A DNA stretch of 64,000 bases from Jannaschia pohangensis (GTDB taxonomy: Bacteria; Pseudomonadota; Alphaproteobacteria; Rhodobacterales; Rhodobacteraceae), in the NCBI RefSeq assembly GCF_900113875.1, contig NZ_FORA01000007.1, positions 51,990 to 115,989 of the forward strand. Reading direction: 5' to 3'. Below the pieces are notes generated by a model. The model saw nothing but the letters and a program-made list of their open reading frames with translations, was not told the origin of the DNA and did no database searches. This document shows positions 17,281-25,812 of this stretch, piece after piece. Position 1 is the first letter of the stretch. Every line of letters begins with the position of its first letter. The position numbers and the translations under genes are program-made.

Positions 17281-18560
17281 CCCGCGGCGATTCCTCTGCG
17301 GGCGCTTTCCGGCCCGCCGAAGCGGAACAGCAGCATGGAGATATCGTCCTCGAAATCGTTGATCCCGGAATGCGCGTTGACCGCCTGTTCGAGACTCGCA
17401 ACCGCTGCCTCCGTATCCTCGGGGATGCCAGCCAGCAGATCCATCAGCCCTTCCTCCTCCAGCATGTCGCCCCAGGTATCCGTGCATTCGGTCATCCCGT
17501 CGGAATAGGCGAGAAAGGCATCGCCCGGGTTCAGGCGGATGGTGATGCAGTCGAATTCCGCTTCCGGCAACAGGCCGACGGGTGGCCCGCCGCGGCCGAT
17601 ACGCTCCACGCTGCCATCGGCGCGCCGGACCAGGGGATGGGGATGGCCCGCCTGTGAAAAGGTCAGGTGGCCGGACCGAAGATCGACATAGGCCAGAACG
17701 GCCGTGAAATAGATGTCCGAGTCCATTTCCCGCAGCATGAATTCGTTCAGCCGCGACATGACCTCTTCTGGGCTGTGCACGTCGCGGCCATTGTCGAGAA
17801 AGGCGATATTGCTGCGCCGCGAACTGAAGGAAAACAGCCCCGCAAGACGGCCGGTCAAAAGGGCGGAAGCGACGCCGTGACCCGAGACATCGATGCTGTA
17901 GAGCCCGATTTCGGTGTCGGAGATCGGGAAATACCCCACAAGATCGCCGCCGATCTGGCCCGAAGTGACGAGTTGAAGCGACAATTCCGACCGCCCGATC
18001 CGCCAGGTGCTGTCGGGAATGAAGGCACGCTGCAGTTTGCGGGCCTCGTCGAGGTCGCGGCTCATCTCAGCGTTGATGCGCATCAGGTCGTCGAGCGTCG
18101 TCTTCACCTCGTGATTGCGGTGCTGCAGATCTTCCTGCATGTCCAGGATCCGACGGCCGGTCAGAAGGCGCGCGCGCAATTCGGCGATGTCGATGGGTCG
18201 GGTCACGAAGTCGTCGGCCCCGGCCTCCAGCGCGCGGGCCTTGGCGCAGCGATCCGTCTCGGACGTCATCAGGATGAAATACACATAGTCGTCGCGCACC
18301 ATCGACCGGAATGCCTTGCAGAAATCCGGACCGTCCATCACCGGCATCTGCCAGTCGCTCAGGATGATCTGCACCTGCGCGCCTTCCTCGGTCATGCAAT
18401 AATGCAGGGCCTGCCCCGGATCGGGCAGCGCCACGACGTCGAAGCCCATGCGCAGCAGGACCGCAGAAATCAGTTGACGCTGTGCGGCGCTGTCATCGAC
18501 CACCAACGCGCGAATCTGCTGTTGGGGTCGGGGCGGAAGGGTCGGGTGGCGTGTCGTCAT
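17277..18560 (-). CDS. Response regulator with PP2C/SpoIIE serine phosphatase output
   Basis: 427-residue RsbU-like regulator. The receiver domain (about 15-140) has acidic pocket residues Asp22-Asp23, phospho-acceptor Asp69 in SDWQMPVMDG, and Thr99-Ser100. The usually invariant Lys before Pro is Arg121 (TRP instead of TKP). A coiled-coil linker follows (about 150-190, QEDLQHRNHEVKTTLDDLM). The PP2C domain has GGDLVGYF, DVSGHGVASALL, YSDGMTE and DDISML, which hold the metal-binding Asp residues. Such proteins dephosphorylate anti-sigma-factor antagonists in partner-switching stress pathways. The divergent neighbour is an Hpt protein. No sigma/anti-sigma pair is nearby, so the target is unknown. 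Confidence 0.9.
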   Translation of the reverse strand: MTTRHPTLPPRPQQQIRALVVDDSAAQRQLISAVLLRMGFDVVALPDPGQALHYCMTEEGAQVQIILSDWQMPVMDGPDFCKAFRSMVRDDYVYFILMTSETDRCAKARALEAGADDFVTRPIDIAELRARLLTGRRILDMQEDLQHRNHEVKTTLDDLMRINAEMSRDLDEARKLQRAFIPDSTWRIGRSELSLQLVTSGQIGGDLVGYFPISDTEIGLYSIDVSGHGVASALLTGRLAGLFSFSSRRSNIAFLDNGRDVHSPEEVMSRLNEFMLREMDSDIYFTAVLAYVDLRSGHLTFSQAGHPHPLVRRADGSVERIGRGGPPVGLLPEAEFDCITIRLNPGDAFLAYSDGMTECTDTWGDMLEEEGLMDLLAGIPEDTEAAVASLEQAVNAHSGINDFEDDISMLLFRFGGPESARRGIAAG

Positions 18561-18615
18561 GGCTCCGGTCCAGTTTGGACGTTCCCGGAGATGCCCCAAG
18601 ACAATGAAGGGCCGG

Positions 18616-18654
18616 TTAATGCGTCAATTCGCCTGATTTCGCCGGTCGCATTAA
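18616..18654. repeat. Inverted repeat between the REC-PP2C and Hpt genes
   Basis: TTAATGCG at 18616-18623 and its exact complement CGCATTAA at 18647-18654 flank a 23-base spacer. CCGG also flanks the arms on both outer sides with a small offset. It lies in the middle of the 128-base divergent gap, so it could be an operator shared by both genes or a hairpin in the leader of either. No known regulator site was recognised. Confidence 0.5.
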
Positions 18655-18688
18655 GGTCCGGGTAAAGATTTGCAGACAAGATATCCGC

Positions 18689-19006
18689 ATGATCGACACA
18701 GACCGCCTTGCCGAACTGGAATCCGAAATCGGGGCCGAAGATCTCGGCTTCATCATCGCCATCTATCTGGAAGAGGCCGACGAGATGCTGGCACGCATTG
18801 ATGCGGGGCTGTCGGACGAGGACCATGCCCGCGCATTGCACTTTCTGCGCAGCGGCGCGCTCAACATCGGGTTGCGCGGTGTCGCCCGCGCCTCCGCCGA
18901 GCTGGAGAATTCGCGCGACGTCAGCGTGCCCGAGGAGACAGCCCGGTTGCGCACCCTGCTGGAGGAGAGTCGTGTGCGACTCGGCACCCTTCTGGACGCG
19001 GCCTGA
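18689..19006 (+). CDS. Histidine phosphotransfer (Hpt) domain protein
   Basis: 105-residue all-helical single-domain protein. The phospho-accepting His is His51 in the segment ALHFLRSGALNIG, which matches the Hpt consensus HxLKGxxxxxG (the Lys is Arg here). Acidic helices surround it. It would pass phosphate to or from a receiver domain. It is divergently paired with a receiver-PP2C phosphatase whose receiver is the obvious candidate partner. No histidine kinase is nearby. Confidence 0.83.
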   Translation: MIDTDRLAELESEIGAEDLGFIIAIYLEEADEMLARIDAGLSDEDHARALHFLRSGALNIGLRGVARASAELENSRDVSVPEETARLRTLLEESRVRLGTLLDAA

Positions 19007-19012
19007 CGATCG

Positions 19013-20245
19013 TCAGATCACAAGTTCCGCCAGCAGAGGCTCGTCCGTCAGGTCACGCCAGGTGAACCCCCGCGCCATCATCTCCGCCTCAAGGCGGGCG
19101 AACGATCCCTTGTGGGATGTCTCGATCCCGATCAGGACGCTGCCGAAATTGCGGGCGGATTTCTTGAGGTATTCGAACCGGGCGATATCGTCGTCCGGAC
19201 CCAGGATATCCAGAAAGTCGCGCAGCGCACCGGGACGCTGCGGCATCCGAAGGACGTAGTACTTCTTCAGTCCGGCATAGCGCATGGCCCGTTCCTTGAC
19301 GTCCGGCAGACGCTCGAAATCGAAGTTGCCGCCGGTCGTCACACAGACGACGCGCCGCCCCTCGATCTCGGGGCCGAGATCGCGCAGGGCATCGACGGAC
19401 ATCACCCCGGCGGGCTCCAGAACCACGCCTTCGGTGTTCAGCAGTTCCTGGATCGAAATGCACAGCCGGTTCTCCGGCAGGCGCAGCACATGCTGCGGCG
19501 GAACCTGGCGGAGGATATCGAAGGTCCGGATGCCGATCTGGGCGACGGCCGCCCCGTCGACGAATGTGTCGAGCTTGTCCAGCGTCACCGGCTTGCCCGC
19601 CGCCAGCGCGGCGGTGAGGCTGGCCCCGCCGACCGGCTCGACATAGCGCATGTCGGGAACGCGGCCCGTCGACCGAAAATAGGCGAGCATGCCCGCCGAC
19701 AGGCCGCCGCCGCCCACGGGCACGATGATCAGGTCGGGGTCTTCGGGCATCTGCTGGCGCAATTCGACCGCGACCGATGCCTGTCCCTCGATCACGTCGT
19801 CATCGTCGAAGGGCGACAGGAAATGTGCACCCGACTCGACGCAGAAGGCCTTGGCCGCGGTCAGCGTGGCGTCGAAGAAGTCGCCGGTCAGCCGGACTTC
19901 GACCCGGTCGCCGCCGAACAGCCGGGTCTTGTCGATCTTCTGACCGGGCGTGGTGACCGGCATGAAGATCACGCCATCGACCCCCAGATGCCGACACATC
20001 CAAGCGACCCCCTGCGCATGGTTCCCCGCACTGGCGCAGGCCACGCGACCACCGCCAAGCTTGCGCATCGCGTTGAAGGCCCCGCGCAACTTGTAGGAGC
20101 GCACGGGCGTCAGATCTTCGCGTTTTAGCCAGACATCCGCCTTGAAGCGGTCGGACAGGTAGTCGTTGCGCTGGCACGGCGTCGCCTCGAACACGTCGCG
20201 CATCGCGACCGTCGCGGCTTCGGCCCGGGCGGCGAAATCAGTCAA
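19013..20245 (-). CDS. ilvA: Threonine ammonia-lyase (threonine deaminase)
   Basis: 410-residue PLP enzyme converting threonine to 2-oxobutanoate, the first step toward isoleucine. The PLP Lys is Lys52 in SYKLRGAFN, and the phosphate-binding loop is PVGGGGLSAG. A C-terminal ACT-like regulatory domain (about 325-410) starts LKKYYVLRMPQRPGALRDFL, giving the short one-ACT form rather than the two-domain E. coli form. The start is TTG 20245 with GGAGGG eight bases upstream; it overlaps the end of the upstream membrane-protein gene by eight bases. No isoleucine leader was seen. Confidence 0.93.
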   Translation of the reverse strand: MTDFAARAEAATVAMRDVFEATPCQRNDYLSDRFKADVWLKREDLTPVRSYKLRGAFNAMRKLGGGRVACASAGNHAQGVAWMCRHLGVDGVIFMPVTTPGQKIDKTRLFGGDRVEVRLTGDFFDATLTAAKAFCVESGAHFLSPFDDDDVIEGQASVAVELRQQMPEDPDLIIVPVGGGGLSAGMLAYFRSTGRVPDMRYVEPVGGASLTAALAAGKPVTLDKLDTFVDGAAVAQIGIRTFDILRQVPPQHVLRLPENRLCISIQELLNTEGVVLEPAGVMSVDALRDLGPEIEGRRVVCVTTGGNFDFERLPDVKERAMRYAGLKKYYVLRMPQRPGALRDFLDILGPDDDIARFEYLKKSARNFGSVLIGIETSHKGSFARLEAEMMARGFTWRDLTDEPLLAELVI

Positions 20246-20993
20246 GGGGGCGGCCCTCCACCAGATGACCGTAGAGCGCGGTCAATGTGCCGACGCCCAG
20301 CATCAGACCGATCCAGCCGGTGACGAATTGATACATCGTCGAAATGAGCACATTCGTGTCTTCGAGCAACAGGGGCAGGCGCAACAGCAACGTCACTCCG
20401 ACTGTCACGAAGGCCAGCACGATGATCGTCTGTGCCTGGCCCTTTGTGGCGATCAGCGCGTCGTTCATGCGCATCGGCTTGCCTGCAGCCCCCGCGGGCA
20501 GGATCACGCCGATCCGGTAGAAAACAAGGCAAGCCGCGAAGACGCCGGCGACGAGCGGGATCGTCTGGATCGACTCACCGAACAGGGGGACCAGAAGGAC
20601 GACGAGCATGGTGACGACGGCCGCCGCCGCCAGCAGCGCGACCAGGAAGGTCAGCACGGTCCGCCCCAGATATCCCATCACGAGAGTGCCGTTCAGGGGC
20701 GGGATCCACCCGTCACCCAGTTCACCCAGGAGCGCGTAGCGATGCCAGCCGACCGACACCCAGAGGCTTGCGAAGATGCCGACCAGCAGGGAGCCGAAAG
20801 TGCCGAACACGAAGCCGGGCGGGGGCGGATTTTCGGGGTCGAGCTGGACGCCGACCCATTCCGGATAGAGGAACGCCACCGACAGACCGGTCGTCACGGC
20901 AAGCGCGTAAGGCACCAAAGACACCTTCATCGCCGCCAGCAGGTTGTCGGTGATCAGCGTCAGCGCGCGAATGAACAGCTTCCATCCCAGCAT
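20238..20993 (-). CDS. Multipass membrane protein of unknown function
   Basis: 251-residue integral membrane protein with about five or six hydrophobic helices (near 15-40, 63-85, 105-135, 140-160, 190-210 and 220-240). A Pro-rich loop ENPPPPGF lies near residue 55 and a charged loop [14 protein letters not shown] near residue 85. No catalytic or transport motif was recognised. It has a strong Shine-Dalgarno (GGAGG five bases before ATG 20993) and overlaps ilvA, so it is expressed with the isoleucine enzyme, but a functional link is not shown. Confidence 0.75.
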   Translation of the reverse strand: MLGWKLFIRALTLITDNLLAAMKVSLVPYALAVTTGLSVAFLYPEWVGVQLDPENPPPPGFVFGTFGSLLVGIFASLWVSVGWHRYALLGELGDGWIPPLNGTLVMGYLGRTVLTFLVALLAAAAVVTMLVVLLVPLFGESIQTIPLVAGVFAACLVFYRIGVILPAGAAGKPMRMNDALIATKGQAQTIIVLAFVTVGVTLLLRLPLLLEDTNVLISTMYQFVTGWIGLMLGVGTLTALYGHLVEGRPLD

Positions 20994-21058
20994 AAAGGCC
21001 TCCGGTTTCGGGTCCGCACAGCCCTATGCCCGGCACCTCCACCCCGTCAATGACCGGG

Positions 21059-21100
21059 CCTGCGGCTTGCAGGCGCGTCGGCTTTGTCCTACGCCGCAGG
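21059..21100 (+). repeat. Inverted repeat in the argG leader
   Basis: CCTGCGGC at 21059-21066 pairs exactly with GCCGCAGG at 21093-21100. They are separated by 26 bases and end 23 bases before the argG start. A GGAG ribosome-binding site (21116-21119) lies just outside the stem. It may be a leader hairpin or a regulator operator for arginine control; no ArgR box was recognised. Confidence 0.35.
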
Positions 21101-21123
21101 CAACCGATTATGCGGAGACCCCG

Positions 21124-22344
21124 ATGGACGCCCCCAAGAAAGTCGTGCTTGCCTATTCGGGCGGCCTGGACACCTCGATCATCCTCAAGTGGCTACAGAC
21201 GGAATACGGCTGCGAGGTCGTGACCTTTACGGCCGACCTGGGTCAGGGCGAGGAGCTGGAGCCCGCGCGCGCCAAGGCCGAGATGATGGGGGCGACCTCC
21301 ATCCACATCGAAGACCTGCGCGAGGAATTCGTGCGCGACTTCGTGTTCCCGATGTTCCGGGCCAATGCCCTCTACGAGGGGCTCTATCTTCTGGGCACGT
21401 CCATCGCCCGCCCGTTGATTTCCAAGCGTCTGGTCGAGATTGCCGCCGCCGAAGGCGCCGACGCCGTGGCCCATGGCGCGACCGGCAAGGGCAACGACCA
21501 GGTGCGGTTCGAACTGGCCGCCTATGCGCTCAACCCCGAGATCAAGGTCATCGCGCCCTGGCGTCTGTGGGATCTGTCAAGCCGGACCAGGCTGATCGAT
21601 TTCGCCGAAAAGCATCAGATCCCGATCGCCAAGGACAAGCGCGGCGAGGCCCCGTTCAGCGTGGACGCGAACCTGTTGCACACCTCGTCCGAGGGCAAGG
21701 TTCTGGAGAACCCGGCCGAAGAGGCGCCCGACTATGTGTTGCAACGCACCACCCGCCCCGAGGATGCGCCCGACACGCCCGAAATGGTCGAGGTCACCTT
21801 CGAGAAGGGCGACGCCGTGGCCATCAACGGCGTGGCGATGTCCCCTGCGTCGATCCTGACCAAGCTCAACGAGCTGGGCGGCAAGCATGGCTGCGGCATC
21901 CTCGATCTGGTGGAAAACCGCTTCGTCGGGATGAAATCGCGCGGCATCTACGAGACGCCGGGCGGCACCCTCCTGCTGGAAGCGCATCGCGGGATCGAGC
22001 AGATCACGCTGGACGCCGGGGCCGGACATCTCAAGGACAGCATCATGCCGCGCTATGCAGAGCTGATCTACAACGGCTTCTGGTTCTCGCCCGAGCGTGA
22101 AATGCTCCAGGCCCTGATCGACAAGAGCCAGGAGCATGTAACGGGCACCGTTCGCCTGAAGCTCTACAAGGGCAGCGCCCGCACCGTGGCCCGCTGGTCG
22201 GACCACAGCCTCTATTCCGAGGCGCATGTGACCTTCGAGGAGGACGCCGGCGCCTACGACCAGCGCGACGCCAAGGGGTTCATCCACCTCAACGCCCTGC
22301 GCCTGAAACTGGTGGCGAACCGCAACAAGCGCGTCGGCGCCTAG
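21124..22344 (+). CDS. argG: Argininosuccinate synthase
   Basis: 406-residue ATP-dependent ligase joining citrulline and aspartate in arginine synthesis. The N-type ATP pyrophosphatase loop is AYSGGLDTS at 10-18. Family segments [13 protein letters not shown] and GRVDIVE-equivalent regions ([17 protein letters not shown]) are intact. Length is the normal type I form. GGAG precedes ATG 21124 by four bases. It is divergent from the membrane-protein/ilvA pair. Confidence 0.97.
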   Translation: MDAPKKVVLAYSGGLDTSIILKWLQTEYGCEVVTFTADLGQGEELEPARAKAEMMGATSIHIEDLREEFVRDFVFPMFRANALYEGLYLLGTSIARPLISKRLVEIAAAEGADAVAHGATGKGNDQVRFELAAYALNPEIKVIAPWRLWDLSSRTRLIDFAEKHQIPIAKDKRGEAPFSVDANLLHTSSEGKVLENPAEEAPDYVLQRTTRPEDAPDTPEMVEVTFEKGDAVAINGVAMSPASILTKLNELGGKHGCGILDLVENRFVGMKSRGIYETPGGTLLLEAHRGIEQITLDAGAGHLKDSIMPRYAELIYNGFWFSPEREMLQALIDKSQEHVTGTVRLKLYKGSARTVARWSDHSLYSEAHVTFEEDAGAYDQRDAKGFIHLNALRLKLVANRNKRVGA

Positions 22345-22364
22345 GCCTGGGGTTTCCGGGCGCT

Positions 22365-22700
22365 TCAGCGACGTTTCCAGCCGCGCCGCGCGCCCGGTGT
22401 CTTTGAGTGGAAATCCGCGGGGCGCTTGCGGACCCAGGTGATGAACCGCGCGAGCCTGGGATGCCGTCGCAGGTCTTCGGGCGTATTCCAGAGCCGGGCC
22501 AACTCCGCCTCGCTCGCCGTGGCATGGATCTCATTGTGACAGATCTGGTGCATCAGCACCGTCGGCCCGCCCTTGCCGCCGCGCAGCTTCGGGATCAGGT
22601 GATGCCAGCTTTGCGGCGTGCCCGGCAGGACCGGACGCTGGCACAGCGCGCAGGTTGGCGGCCCGTCATCGGGCTGGTCGGGGGCGTCGTCCTCTGACAT
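22365..22700 (-). CDS. HNH endonuclease domain protein
   Basis: 111-residue small protein with a complete HNH fold signature. A zinc pair CALC sits at 17-20, the catalytic HHLIPK at 33-38, and CHNEIH at 54-59. The C-terminus is basic (KTPGARRGWKRR). Such free-standing HNH proteins are widespread in Rhodobacteraceae, and their substrate is unknown; nothing around it suggests a restriction or phage system. The start ATG is only ten bases from the divergent flavoprotein start and has no visible ribosome-binding site, so a TTG further upstream is possible. Confidence 0.8.
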   Translation of the reverse strand: MSEDDAPDQPDDGPPTCALCQRPVLPGTPQSWHHLIPKLRGGKGGPTVLMHQICHNEIHATASEAELARLWNTPEDLRRHPRLARFITWVRKRPADFHSKTPGARRGWKRR

Positions 22701-22710
22701 GGGATGAAGG

Positions 22711-23880
22711 ATGGAACAGCAGACCGACAAGACAAGGGTCGCGGTGATCGGCGCGGGCCCTGCGGGGTTGATGGCGGCCGAAGCGGCGGCGGCGGCGGGT
22801 TGCGCGGTCGAAATCTTCGACCATATGCCAAGCCCCGCGCGCAAATTCCTGATGGCGGGCAAGTCGGGCCTGAACATCACCAGGATCGAAGACGGTTTTA
22901 CCGCCGCCTATGGCTGCCCGGAGTTGGAGCCGTTTGTCGCACGTTTCGGGCCGGAAGCGGTGCGTGACTGGATGGACGGATTGGGGCAAGCGAGTTTCGT
23001 GGGCTCTACGGGGCGGGTTTTCCCCGAGGCCATGAAGGCTTCGCCCTTGTTGCGTGCCTGGCTGGCCCGGCTGGACGATCTGGGCGTGACCCTGCATCGC
23101 CGCGCGCGCTGGACCGGGTGGGAGGACGCGGCCTTGCGTTTCGCGGATGGCAGGGCGGTCGTCGCGGGGGCGACGGTTCTGGCCCTGGGCGGGGCGTCGT
23201 GGCGCAGGTTGGGGTCGGACGGGGCCTGGGCCGATATCGCGGGGCTTGCCCGGTCGACGGCCCGCTTCAAACCGGCCAATGTCGGGTTCGAGGTCGCCTG
23301 GTCGCGGCACATGGCCCGCCACTTCGGCGCGGCGGTCAAGAACACCGGGCTGATCGTCAACGGTGTGACGCATCGCGGCGAATTCACCCTGTCGTCGAAG
23401 GGGATCGAGGGCGGCGGTCTCTATCCCCTGACGCCCGCCCTGCGCGACGGGGCGGCACTGGCCCTCGATCTCAAGCCCGACATGACGGCGGCACAGGTGC
23501 GTGACAGGTTGGCGTCGCGCGGCAAGGACAGCCTGCCCAACCATCTGCGCAAGGCGTTGCGACTGACCCCGGTGCAGATCGCGCTGATCCAGGAACTGGC
23601 GCGCCCGCTGCCCGATGACCTGACCCAGGCGATCAAGCGCCTGCCGCTGCCCCTGATCGGCCCGCGCCCGCTCGACGAGGCGATTTCGACGGCGGGCGGT
23701 CTTCGGTGGGATGCGGTCGACGCCGACCTGATGCTGCGCGACCGGCCCGGCACCTTTGTCGCGGGCGAGATGCTGGATTGGGAGGCGCCGACGGGCGGCT
23801 ACCTGCTGACCGCCTGTCTGGCCACGGGGTTGCACGCGGGCCGCGCGGCGGCGGCCCATGCGCGCCGGGCATCAGGGTAG
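22711..23880 (+). CDS. BaiN/HI0933-type FAD-dependent flavoprotein (TIGR03862-like)
   Basis: 389-residue NAD(P)/FAD-dependent oxidoreductase. The N-terminal dinucleotide-binding motif is VAVIGAGPAGLMAA at 10-23. The signature KFLMAGKSGLNITR near 45-60 is shared by BaiN/YhiN-like proteins. The C-terminus closes with the FAD-ribose segment GTFVAGEMLDWEAPTGGYL. The substrate is unknown. It ends nine bases into the convergent dehydrogenase gene. Confidence 0.85.
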   Translation: MEQQTDKTRVAVIGAGPAGLMAAEAAAAAGCAVEIFDHMPSPARKFLMAGKSGLNITRIEDGFTAAYGCPELEPFVARFGPEAVRDWMDGLGQASFVGSTGRVFPEAMKASPLLRAWLARLDDLGVTLHRRARWTGWEDAALRFADGRAVVAGATVLALGGASWRRLGSDGAWADIAGLARSTARFKPANVGFEVAWSRHMARHFGAAVKNTGLIVNGVTHRGEFTLSSKGIEGGGLYPLTPALRDGAALALDLKPDMTAAQVRDRLASRGKDSLPNHLRKALRLTPVQIALIQELARPLPDDLTQAIKRLPLPLIGPRPLDEAISTAGGLRWDAVDADLMLRDRPGTFVAGEMLDWEAPTGGYLLTACLATGLHAGRAAAAHARRASG

Positions 23881-24717
23881 TTCGACACCGGCCTGCCTTG
23901 CATAGGTCTTGGCCACAGCGGCATCGTCCTCGCGGCCCAGACCGTCGGCGCTGGCCTTACGGTACTGCGCCAGGGCAGCCTCGACCAGCGGCATCTCCAT
24001 GCCGGCTGCGGCGGCGATTTCCTTCACGATGCCCAGGTCCTTGGGCCAGATGTCCACCGCCGACAGGGGCGTGTAATCGGCGTCACGCACATGCGGGCCA
24101 CGGTTCTCGAGCATCCAGGAGGTGCCGCCGCATTGCGGGATGATCTCCATGAAGCGCGCGGGGCTGATGCCCTGTGTCACGCCAAAGACCATGGCTTCGG
24201 CCATGGAAGCGATATGGACACCGGCAAGGATTTGGTTGACGGCCTTCATCGCACTTCCGGGGCCGGCCCGATCCCCCATCTCGTAGACAGACGACGCCGT
24301 CGCGGAAAGGACCGGTCGCGCCTTGGCGAAGGCCGCGTCGGTGCCGCTCGCCATGATCGCAAGATCGCCCTTCTGCGCCCGCGCCGCGCCGCCCGAGATC
24401 GGCGCGTCCAGATAGTGAAGTCCGGCATCGACGCAGCGAGCCTCCTGCGCGCGGGCAAAGTCCGGGGACACAGTAGCGCAGGCCATGACGACCGCGCCCG
24501 GGGCCAGCTTGCCCAGAAGACTGTCGATCACGCTCTCGGTCTGTTCGGCGTTCAGTACGCAAATCACCGCCGCCTCCATGTCGGAGGGGTCGAGGGTCAC
24601 GCCGCCCTCCGGCTTCACACCGCGCGGATCGTGGCCCGCCACGTCGTGCCCCGCGCGGACCAACGAATTGGCCATGCCCATCCCCATGGCCCCAAGGCCC
24701 CAGAATCCGATTTTCAT
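23872..24717 (-). CDS. Beta-hydroxyacid dehydrogenase, L-threonate dehydrogenase (LtnD)-like
   Basis: 281-residue NAD-dependent dehydrogenase of the 3-hydroxyisobutyrate family. The coenzyme-binding motif is GLGAMGMGMA at 7-16. The substrate signature is DAPISGGAARAQKGDL at about 104-119, and the catalytic Lys is Lys158 with Asn161 (MKAVNQ). The segment QILAGVHIASMAEAM followed by TSWMLENRGPH resembles L-threonate dehydrogenases, but no threonate kinase (OtnK) or isomerase gene lies next to it, so the substrate is tentative. The leader holds two tandem copies of a ribosome-binding sequence. Confidence 0.8.
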   Translation of the reverse strand: MKIGFWGLGAMGMGMANSLVRAGHDVAGHDPRGVKPEGGVTLDPSDMEAAVICVLNAEQTESVIDSLLGKLAPGAVVMACATVSPDFARAQEARCVDAGLHYLDAPISGGAARAQKGDLAIMASGTDAAFAKARPVLSATASSVYEMGDRAGPGSAMKAVNQILAGVHIASMAEAMVFGVTQGISPARFMEIIPQCGGTSWMLENRGPHVRDADYTPLSAVDIWPKDLGIVKEIAAAAGMEMPLVEAALAQYRKASADGLGREDDAAVAKTYARQAGVELP

Positions 24718-24718
24718 T

Positions 24719-24746
24719 GTCCTGTCCTCATCGTCCTGTCCTCATC
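24719..24746 (-). repeat. Tandem 14-bp duplication carrying the ltnD ribosome-binding site
   Basis: On the minus strand GATGAGGACAGGAC occurs twice head to tail (24746-24733 and 24732-24719), ending one base before the ATG at 24717. Each copy contains GAGG and AGGA purine runs. Only the copy next to the ATG is correctly spaced as a Shine-Dalgarno. The upstream copy lies partly in a hairpin arm. Confidence 0.8.
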
Positions 24747-24800
24747 CCGATTGCCCCCGCATGTTCGGGGATTGCGAAAGCCAGGTCCAGCGGGATGAGG
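24740..24800 (-). repeat. 10-bp inverted repeat between holA and the LtnD-like gene
   Basis: CCTCATCCCG at 24740-24749 pairs exactly with CGGGATGAGG at 24791-24800; a second short stem (CCCC/GGGG around 24755-24770) sits inside. It lies just downstream of holA and upstream of the next gene on the same strand. It has no U-run, so it is either a Rho-independent-like mRNA end without tract or a leader hairpin for the dehydrogenase gene. Confidence 0.6.
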
Positions 24801-24810
24801 GACCGTGGGG

Positions 24811-25812
24811 TCAGCGCGCCCCGGCCATCATCGCCAGACGGATCAACGCGCGTTCGATCACGGCCATCTGCGGCGCGCGCGACGAGGACCGGAGCGTCAG
24901 GTCCGTCTCCATCAGCAGGTCCAGCGCCGCCTCGAGCTTGCGGGCACCCCATTGGCGCAGCTGCCGTTCGGCGGCGTCGCGACGCGGCCCGAAAAGCGGC
25001 GGCCGGATCGAGCCGATACCCCCGCCCACGGCGGCCGCGTGAAGCTGCTGGAAATGACGGGTCGCAAAGATGACCAGGGTCACGGCGGCGACACCCTGCC
25101 CGTTTAGGCGCTGCATCAACGGGCCGATGGCGGCGGCACGGCCATCGGCGGCGGCGGCGATGACCTCGTCGGTGTCGGCATCGATCGTGGCGGGGGCCAT
25201 CAGCGACACGGCCTCGGGTGTGACGGCCTCGTCCCCGGCATAGAGCGCGATCTTGGCCAGGGTCTGGCGAAAGTCGCCGGGATCGAGGGTTGCGGCCAGC
25301 GCATCGACGCCGCGCCGCGCCTCGGGCGTCAGCTGCAGGCCTTCGGCGGCAATGGCGGCCTCGATCTCCTCCCGACCCATGGGATCGTCATAGAGACCGA
25401 TGGCCACGGCGCTCTTGTGGCCCTCGAACGCCTTGCGCAGTTTCGATGTCTTCTTGAGCGCGCCGCCCGTCACGATGAGCGCGGCATCGCCGGGCACCCA
25501 GTCTTCCAGGGCGGCGATGACCGGACCCGCCTGAAGTTCGGTGACGCCATCGACGAAGACCACGCGCGGGCCGGGAAAGAAGCCGACGGCCTTGAGCGCG
25601 TCCAGCACGACGGTCGGGTCCGACTTCGCCTCGGCTCCGGACAGGCGGGTCAGGCGCATCTCCTCGTCCGCCGACGGTCCGGCCAGGGCCGCGATCAGGT
25701 CCTGACGCTTCAGGGCGACGCGCATGGCATCCGCGCCATAGATCAACGCCCCGGCGGTGGCGGGGTCCGGCTTGGCAAGGAACTTTGCCACGGCGGCGCC
25801 GCGCAGATTCAT
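24811..25812 (-). CDS. holA: DNA polymerase III delta subunit
   Basis: 333-residue clamp-loader subunit that opens the beta sliding clamp. The N-terminal AAA-like domain shows LIYGADAMRVALKRQDL, and VVFVDGVTELQ sits at the Walker-B-like position. The C-terminal collar domain ends with SSRAPQMAVIERALIRLAMM. Its start overlaps the lptE stop (ATGA). The leuS-lptE-holA order is the standard alphaproteobacterial arrangement and supports the call. Confidence 0.92.
   Translation of the reverse strand: MNLRGAAVAKFLAKPDPATAGALIYGADAMRVALKRQDLIAALAGPSADEEMRLTRLSGAEAKSDPTVVLDALKAVGFFPGPRVVFVDGVTELQAGPVIAALEDWVPGDAALIVTGGALKKTSKLRKAFEGHKSAVAIGLYDDPMGREEIEAAIAAEGLQLTPEARRGVDALAATLDPGDFRQTLAKIALYAGDEAVTPEAVSLMAPATIDADTDEVIAAAADGRAAAIGPLMQRLNGQGVAAVTLVIFATRHFQQLHAAAVGGGIGSIRPPLFGPRRDAAERQLRQWGARKLEAALDLLMETDLTLRSSSRAPQMAVIERALIRLAMMAGAR

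Noticed and set aside
22365..22700. HNH protein as part of a restriction or anti-phage system
   Set aside because: No methylase, helicase, integrase or toxin-like partner is nearby; neighbours are housekeeping genes.
24740..24800. Possible small RNA or riboswitch from the complex hairpin upstream of the LtnD-like gene
   Set aside because: No known riboswitch core or sRNA terminator is visible; only a simple inverted repeat is supported.
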